A DNA stretch of 64,000 nucleotides, from contig CALXOD010000057.1 in assembly GCA_944389925.1 (NCBI GenBank), forward strand, positions 21,071-85,070, given 5' to 3'. Positions 59,093 to 64,000 of the stretch are shown in pieces. Within the stretch, counting starts at the first letter, position 1. The number at the start of each line of letters is the position of its first letter. A program made the position numbers and the translations under genes. A model generated the notes under the pieces. The model searched no databases, was not told the DNA's origin, and was given only the letters and a program-made list of their open reading frames with translations. Origin of the DNA: an uncultured Victivallaceae bacterium (lineage in GTDB: Bacteria; Verrucomicrobiota; Lentisphaeria; Victivallales; Victivallaceae).

Positions 59093-62000
59093 TTACGGAT
59101 TTTCCGCATAGGGACAGAAAATGAATTCATCACCGGGTGCAAGTCGCAGGACTTCATCGGGGTGCAACCGCAGTTGAACCCGGCCATCCCGCTGTTCCGC
59201 GCCGATCAGGCGATAGGCCCCGTCCCGTCGCGACGGGATGACCAGATATTGGTTCCCCTCCGGAACTGCGGGCGGTACGGTCAGATCGGTGGTTAAAACG
59301 TTTGCATCTGCATCGACGGCGAGAATTTTTCCATGCATAGCCCGACCAGCATTCAGATGCTTGCCATCGACTTCCATGCTGCCGTCAACACACCAGAGCC
59401 GGGTGATTTTGCCGGCCGCGTCAAAGCGGATGACCGCTGCCCGGGCATCCAGACGCAGTTGGGGATAATCCTGCAGTCGGACTTCTCCGGTACCGGAGCC
59501 GCTTAGAATGACCAGATCCGTGCCACCGGATCGCAGCTGTATGCGGAGCGCGGTGGCCGGACGGCTGTCCTGAGTGGTCGCAACCGGGACGACCGTCTGT
59601 ATCGCCGATTGACCTTTGCGGTTGGTTTCCAGGACGGAGGCGAAGACATTATCCGGCCCGGCGGCGCGGGCCAGAAGCAGATTGAGTTTGACTTTCAGAT
59701 AGGGGGTTTTCTGGTTACGCAATCCGGGGGCGTCAGCCAGAAGCAGCTCCATCGGTTTGCCTGCCGAAAAAAACTGGGTGGTGACAAGTTCATCGTCATA
59801 TTGCCAGCTCGAACGGTATACGCCGGGAGCGATTGCTGCAGCACGAAGATTCTGCAACCATTCGACGCCGGTGTCTTTTTCGGCCTCAATCCGGGCTGGC
59901 TGGAATACAAGTCCTTCGGGTGGCGTGAAAGTTTCTCCATCGGCGTGGAACGTCCAGATATGTTCGCCGCCGCCGCGGACAGAGAAGAAGTCCACCAGAT
60001 ACTGGCGGTGATCCGGCAGCGGAATCGAAAAAATCGTCCGGGCGTATTCTTCCGTTACACCGGGATAGGCCTGGGGCGCATTGAAACGTGCCGCCAGTAT
60101 TTCGCCGGAACCGGTAAAAAATTCCGGAATGCCGATTCGTGTTTTCTGCTGTACTTTGCCGTCGACCACTACGAGATTATGGGCAAATGTGGAATTATTC
60201 CAGGTACGGTTGTCATGCCACCAGGAAAGGTAGCCCAGGTCGCTGACCACCTCTTTGCCAAAGTCGCAATACAGATAATTCAGCGTACAGTTGTGCGAAT
60301 GGCCGCCGACGTCGCCGCCGAAATAAAGCATGACGGCACTGTCCCGGTAGGTTTCCGGCCGGCGCAACAGCGCCCAGCCTCCTCCGGGGAAGAGAATGCT
60401 CCGGGTGAAGTCTTCCGGGGCCGTTTCTTCCATCTGCCAGGCGGCATCGCGTTTAAGGACGGAAAATTCCCGTCCCCACTGGACCGGAAATTGGCTCGCC
60501 ATATACCCGAGCATTTTCCGGTTTTCCGGAGTCGGCTGGAGGGCCGCCAGGGTTTCCAGCTGGGCGATGCTCTGGCGGGCAGAGAAGGAGGAGTCGTTGA
60601 CCGCAGGCAGTGCACCAGTCGGCAAGGTGCCGGGAGCCATACCGGAGAAAACCAGTTTCAACGTCGGTGCGGCTTTGAATACGTCAAAATTTTCATACCG
60701 GTCTTCTCCCTGATAATCAGGAGAATCAGTATATCCCTGCAAAGCGCAGACCAGGTTGATCATCGGGTCATTGGCCATGTTGGCATAAGACGGGGCATTT
60801 TCGTACCAATGGCCATCGCGGTGGTAGTATTCTTCCAGAAAGGCGAAAAAGCCTTCCTCTCCTTTCAGCACCCAGTCCATAAGTTCATGGTCGCCAAGAA
60901 TGGCCGCGCAGAGCGCTGCCGTGGTCATGTGCGCAGGGACGGCGTTGAGGCACCAGTCTTTAGTCGGCGGATAAGCGGTAATCAGCCATTTGTATTCCCG
61001 GCAGATGCCGTTTTCCACCGCCAGCTTGTCTGCGTCGGAATAAGCGCCGCTGTCATGAGTCAGGCAGTAAGCATTCAGCAGGGCGGGCAACCGGGCGCTG
61101 TCATGAAATTTCCATGCGCAGAGTTTGCCGCCCATGTAATGGCCGCGGGGCGTCTCATAGGCCGTGGCGCGGAATTTGACCGAGTAGTCTGGATAGACTT
61201 CCGCGAAGCGCACCAGCACGTCCCGCACCCGCTCGGCATAGGCTTTGTCACCGGTCAGAGCATACATCATGGCAGTATCGTAGACACGGCCGAGAAAACG
61301 CTGCTTGACATAATTGACCGCCCCGGACAGATGGTAACGGGGGCCGTAGTTCTCACCCTGAGCGATCTGGTCCTTGCCGTGATAATAGTGGATGGTCTTG
61401 ACTTTGCCGCGCGGAGTTTTAATGGTATAGCTGGAACTTTCCGGGTACTGATCGTTGGGAAATACCATGCCGCATTTGGTACAGCGGATGGATTTCCAGT
61501 CCGGTTGCAGGACATCGGCTCCTTCCCAGGCGAATTCCGGTTGTGTACCGCAATTCGGACACAGACATTTGAACCAGGCATCTTCGGCAGGGATCAGCAG
61601 TGCGATTTCCTCCGGAGTCCGTTCCATCCAGAATTTTGCCCGTTCCCGGATACCGTCCAGAATTTCCCGGTTTTCGGGTTTTTTCAAATTTTCCCGAGCC
61701 CGGAGAATATCAGCTTCTTTGATGGAGCCTGCCGGATGACGAACATTGGCCGGGCGGTCCGCATATTCGGGGACAGGTTTCCAGCGCATCGCTGCCGGCG
61801 CCTGGGAGGCCGGCAGCAGTTCAAAATCAGAAAGGGTTACTTCCACCGGCACATCCGGGACGGTGGCACCGACCCAGAATTCAAAACGGGTGATGGCGTC
61901 TTCATGCAGGCCTGATGCCACTTCCGGCTGCCAGATCAAGGGGGTGCCGTTGTCCCGGGTCAGTTGGGCTGTAACGGTCTTGACTCGACTGAAGGGCGCC

Positions 62001-62848
62001 CCCCACTGCATGAAACTCCAGGCCGGTTTTGCATCACTGCCGCTGAAAAAGCGTGCTGTCAGAGCCACAATTACATCCGGGGTCGTGGTGGAAATCTGGA
62101 ATTTTACCATCTGTCCGGAAAGATTCAAGGGGCGGGGTAAACGGACTTCGCCGACGAAGTAATTCGTGTTGTCCTGCTTGCGGGTGACGCCGGAGAGGCG
62201 GAATACTCCATCTTTTATGGTGAATTTCGCATTGCGGCCTTTCAGGTTGGCCGGGTCGAAGAATGCGGCAGGCATCTTGCCCGGTTCGTCAGCAGCTTCT
62301 TCCGGAGCGTCTTCCAAAAAGAAGTCTCCTACTTCCATTTCCAGCGGCGTATTGGCTTCCCGGCTGCCGATCAAAAACTGAATCCGGTTGATCCGGTCCG
62401 GTTCTGCACCGGAAATGGCCTGCTGCTCCCACTGCAGTGGCGTGGCTGTTCCCGGATGTCGCAGCTGAGCCCGGACAGAAGGGGAGTCTTTGAACAGATA
62501 CTGATAGTCGTAGAAACTCCATGCCGGTTTGTCCTCGTCGGAGTTGAAAGCTCGGACATAGACGGCAAGAACATTCTCTCCCTTCGGACTGCTCAGCTGA
62601 AATTTCAGCTGTTTTCCGCGCAGATCAAGCGGTTGAGGTAGAAGCAGGGAAAAGGTTCGATACTGTGCGGATTCTCCGGCGACGGGGCCGGTGACGCCGG
62701 TCAGGCGGTACCAGGTTTTCCCGTCCCGTGAGATCGGCTGGACTTTGCCGCTCTCCTGCCGGATTTGCGCCTGTTGGAAAGGATCGGCGGCGGCGGTCGC
62801 CAGCATGGCGAACGAACCGGACAACAACAGCAAATTCCTCCATCTCAT
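59093..62848 (-). CDS. Large heparinase II/III-family lyase with accessory modules
   Basis: A 1251-aa exported protein. Signal peptide residues 1-21; two beta modules (about 25-180, 195-355) shared with the downstream protein; an alpha/alpha toroid (about 375-800) interrupted by a zinc-knuckle-like insert C430-x2-C433...C456-x2-C459; then a heparinase II/III beta-sandwich with YFGGDVGGHSHNCTLNYLYCDFGKEVVSDLGY and NSTFAHNLVVVDG; C-terminal beta domain to 1251. Likely cleaves a uronic-acid-containing polysaccharide by beta-elimination in the periplasm or at the surface. PL family cannot be assigned. It leads a two-gene operon. Confidence 0.85.
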   Translation of the reverse strand: MRWRNLLLLSGSFAMLATAAADPFQQAQIRQESGKVQPISRDGKTWYRLTGVTGPVAGESAQYRTFSLLLPQPLDLRGKQLKFQLSSPKGENVLAVYVRAFNSDEDKPAWSFYDYQYLFKDSPSVRAQLRHPGTATPLQWEQQAISGAEPDRINRIQFLIGSREANTPLEMEVGDFFLEDAPEEAADEPGKMPAAFFDPANLKGRNAKFTIKDGVFRLSGVTRKQDNTNYFVGEVRLPRPLNLSGQMVKFQISTTTPDVIVALTARFFSGSDAKPAWSFMQWGAPFSRVKTVTAQLTRDNGTPLIWQPEVASGLHEDAITRFEFWVGATVPDVPVEVTLSDFELLPASQAPAAMRWKPVPEYADRPANVRHPAGSIKEADILRARENLKKPENREILDGIRERAKFWMERTPEEIALLIPAEDAWFKCLCPNCGTQPEFAWEGADVLQPDWKSIRCTKCGMVFPNDQYPESSSYTIKTPRGKVKTIHYYHGKDQIAQGENYGPRYHLSGAVNYVKQRFLGRVYDTAMMYALTGDKAYAERVRDVLVRFAEVYPDYSVKFRATAYETPRGHYMGGKLCAWKFHDSARLPALLNAYCLTHDSGAYSDADKLAVENGICREYKWLITAYPPTKDWCLNAVPAHMTTAALCAAILGDHELMDWVLKGEEGFFAFLEEYYHRDGHWYENAPSYANMANDPMINLVCALQGYTDSPDYQGEDRYENFDVFKAAPTLKLVFSGMAPGTLPTGALPAVNDSSFSARQSIAQLETLAALQPTPENRKMLGYMASQFPVQWGREFSVLKRDAAWQMEETAPEDFTRSILFPGGGWALLRRPETYRDSAVMLYFGGDVGGHSHNCTLNYLYCDFGKEVVSDLGYLSWWHDNRTWNNSTFAHNLVVVDGKVQQKTRIGIPEFFTGSGEILAARFNAPQAYPGVTEEYARTIFSIPLPDHRQYLVDFFSVRGGGEHIWTFHADGETFTPPEGLVFQPARIEAEKDTGVEWLQNLRAAAIAPGVYRSSWQYDDELVTTQFFSAGKPMELLLADAPGLRNQKTPYLKVKLNLLLARAAGPDNVFASVLETNRKGQSAIQTVVPVATTQDSRPATALRIQLRSGGTDLVILSGSGTGEVRLQDYPQLRLDARAAVIRFDAAGKITRLWCVDGSMEVDGKHLNAGRAMHGKILAVDADANVLTTDLTVPPAVPEGNQYLVIPSRRDGAYRLIGAEQRDGRVQLRLHPDEVLRLAPGDEFIFCPYAENP

Positions 62849-62913
62849 AAGATTCGGACCTTCGGTTGATGGTTATTCCGGCCATTCCGGAATGAACGGC
62901 TTGGTTGTATCCT

Positions 62914-62942
62914 ATCATAATTCGGCTTTCAAGCGTTGTCAA
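62914..62942 (-). promoter_or_regulatory. Strong promoter of the heparinase operon
   Basis: A perfect TTGACA (62937-62942), 17-bp spacer and TATGAT (62914-62919) on the minus strand, the best sigma70 match in the window. The 12-bp palindrome CATTCCGGAATG (62883-62894) lies just after the predicted start site and may be an operator. Confidence 0.75.
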
Positions 62943-63014
62943 GCACGATTTTAAAAAATCGGGAAATTCTACAGCATCGGTATTTTAACGGAGGTCCACA
63001 GAGATTGTGTGTGA

Positions 63015-64000
63015 TCAAAGAAGAAGATGGAGAGTTCTGGTGTACCGGTATTCGACCGGATCATAGTCGATTTCCACCACCAGCGTCCGGGGTTGTGCTG
63101 AAAAATAGTCGCCGAAAAGGTAATGCAGCGTTCCCGCGTCCACCCGGCTCTGCGCCCGCCGGGAGAAACGCAATTGCAGCTGGAAGGGGCCGGATTGTTC
63201 CCGGAGCGTATCCAGTTCTGCGCGCAGTTCCCGCCACCAGCCGTAACTGATCCCGAATTCTTTCGGATGGCCGCCGCCGAGATCAAATCGGGTCAACAGT
63301 ATGCCGGTCAGGAGCAGCGCTGCCGCCGCCCAGAGTGCCAGCAGCGTTCCTGCCGTCCTGCGCCGCATACGTGAAAATCCGTGGGCGGCGATAATCGCCA
63401 GCAACGGAAACGGCAGAAATAAATAAAAATAATAGACGTGAATGAACAGCAAAAGGTAGCCTCCCAGTACCGACGCTGACAGAATCATGGCGGTCGTCAC
63501 CACCGGGGGCAAAGGTTCTCTGCGCCGCCATGCAGCCAGCGCCCGGCCGATGCCGATCCACGGAATGATGGTCGCCAGTGCCACCAGCGTCCACCCGAAA
63601 ATATCTCCGGTTACCGGTCGGATCAGGGTGATCAGATCCCAGCCGAAGTATTCCTGCAGGAACGCGCCTCCGAAGCAGCCGAAATATTCCCACAATAGAA
63701 ATTTCAGTTTGGTCAATCCGGCACTCGGGTCGGGGAAACGCTGGAAATGCCATTCGAACAAGAGATGATACAGCCACGGTGACAAAATGAGGAAGGCCCC
63801 GAGTCCAGCCAAAAGGAAGTGCCGCCACGGCAGTTTTCTCCATAGAAACAGAAACAGCAGCCCCGGTCCCAGAAAGAACGCGGAAAGATGAATCGACCCG
63901 GTCAACGCCGTCAGCCAGACTGCCCCCGTCCAGTACCACGCATGTTCCCGGTCACGTCCCGCGACGGCAAGCGCCAGGATTCCCACCATCAGGAGCGGCA
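63015..64000 (-). CDS. Membrane glycosyltransferase-like protein (partial)
   Basis: The C-terminal 328 residues or so of a polytopic membrane protein whose start lies beyond the right edge; the frame is open through 64000. About seven helices are visible, with HLSAFFLGPGLLFLFLWR, FLILSPWLYHLLFEW and YYFYLFLPFPLLAIIAAHGFSRM, then a soluble C-terminal tail (GISYGWWRELRAELDTLREQ). The layout matches the GT-C fold of the Arnt/PMT (GT39/GT83) class, whose catalytic loop would be in the missing N-terminus. Identity is therefore tentative. Confidence 0.6.
   Translation of the reverse strand, partial: PLLMVGILALAVAGRDREHAWYWTGAVWLTALTGSIHLSAFFLGPGLLFLFLWRKLPWRHFLLAGLGAFLILSPWLYHLLFEWHFQRFPDPSAGLTKLKFLLWEYFGCFGGAFLQEYFGWDLITLIRPVTGDIFGWTLVALATIIPWIGIGRALAAWRRREPLPPVVTTAMILSASVLGGYLLLFIHVYYFYLFLPFPLLAIIAAHGFSRMRRRTAGTLLALWAAAALLLTGILLTRFDLGGGHPKEFGISYGWWRELRAELDTLREQSGPFQLQLRFSRRAQSRVDAGTLHYLFGDYFSAQPRTLVVEIDYDPVEYRYTRTLHLLL

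Noticed and set aside
59609..61915. A 768-codon open frame antisense to the heparinase gene
   Set aside because: It lies wholly inside a well-supported gene on the other strand, lacks any family motif and is Gly/Arg/His-rich as expected from the complement of a GC-rich gene.
1..64000. CRISPR arrays, insertion sequences, prophage or integrase genes
   Set aside because: No spaced direct repeats, transposase or integrase motifs were seen anywhere in the window.

Overview
The window reads as chromosomal DNA of a Gram-negative, moderately GC-rich bacterium of the PVC group, most likely a Lentisphaerota (Victivallis-like) gut or animal-associated species. The evidence is lipid A and LPS-export genes (lpxB, an LptF/LptG permease), a fused SecDF, a dcw cluster that breaks off after ftsI, pyruvate phosphate dikinase, and a host-glycan degradation island (chondroitin-ABC-type PL8 lyase, GH29 fucosidase, heparinase II/III lyase). 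The phylum is inferred from gene content, not from a marker alignment. Genes are densely packed, often with ATGA or GTGA stop/start overlaps.

Region 1 (1-12.8 kb, + strand) starts with mraZ-rsmH-ftsL-ftsI. An FAD oxidoreductase and an uncharacterised membrane protein follow before a MurC-type ligase. A sigma70-like promoter then opens a ribH-nusB-ftsY-ribD-ribE-(unknown 267 aa)-pdxJ run covering riboflavin, B6, antitermination and SRP receptor functions.

Region 2 (12.8-17.8 kb, - strand) is an envelope and lysine operon: LptF/G permease, an anchored solute-binding protein, dapB, lpxB. Region 3 (18-26 kb) holds a DinG-type helicase, YggL, an NhaC-type antiporter, an exported thioredoxin plus DsbD pair, rpsO with a structured leader, and a GHL10-type glycoside hydrolase. 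Region 4 (26-38.5 kb) holds ppdK, a lipoprotein, the ykgJ-gmk-coaC group, small exported or membrane proteins, folK divergent from fmt, an RNase G, a sigma54-type response regulator, and an anion/proton permease whose 3' end overlaps it head-on.

Region 5 (38.5-48.3 kb) holds a DUF1275 protein, tRNA-Met(CAT), and a CsoR/FrmR-type repressor followed by an IscU/NifU-like scaffold and a GGGtGRT protein (the best candidate here for a poorly described system). It continues with yajC-secDF, an FklB-type prolyl isomerase with a membrane protein, and a lone trpB.

Region 6 (48.3-64 kb) is a polysaccharide-use island. It contains a Gfo/Idh/MocA oxidoreductase, a class II aldolase, a PL8 lyase, an MFS transporter with a GH29 fucosidase, a D-2-hydroxyacid dehydrogenase, a two-module beta-sandwich-like protein, and a 1251-aa heparinase II/III protein carrying two copies of the same module plus a zinc-knuckle-like insert. 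A membrane glycosyltransferase-like gene runs off the right edge. Together these would cleave sulfated or fucosylated host glycans outside the cytoplasm, import products and process sugars. Palindromes beside the predicted promoters suggest local repressors.
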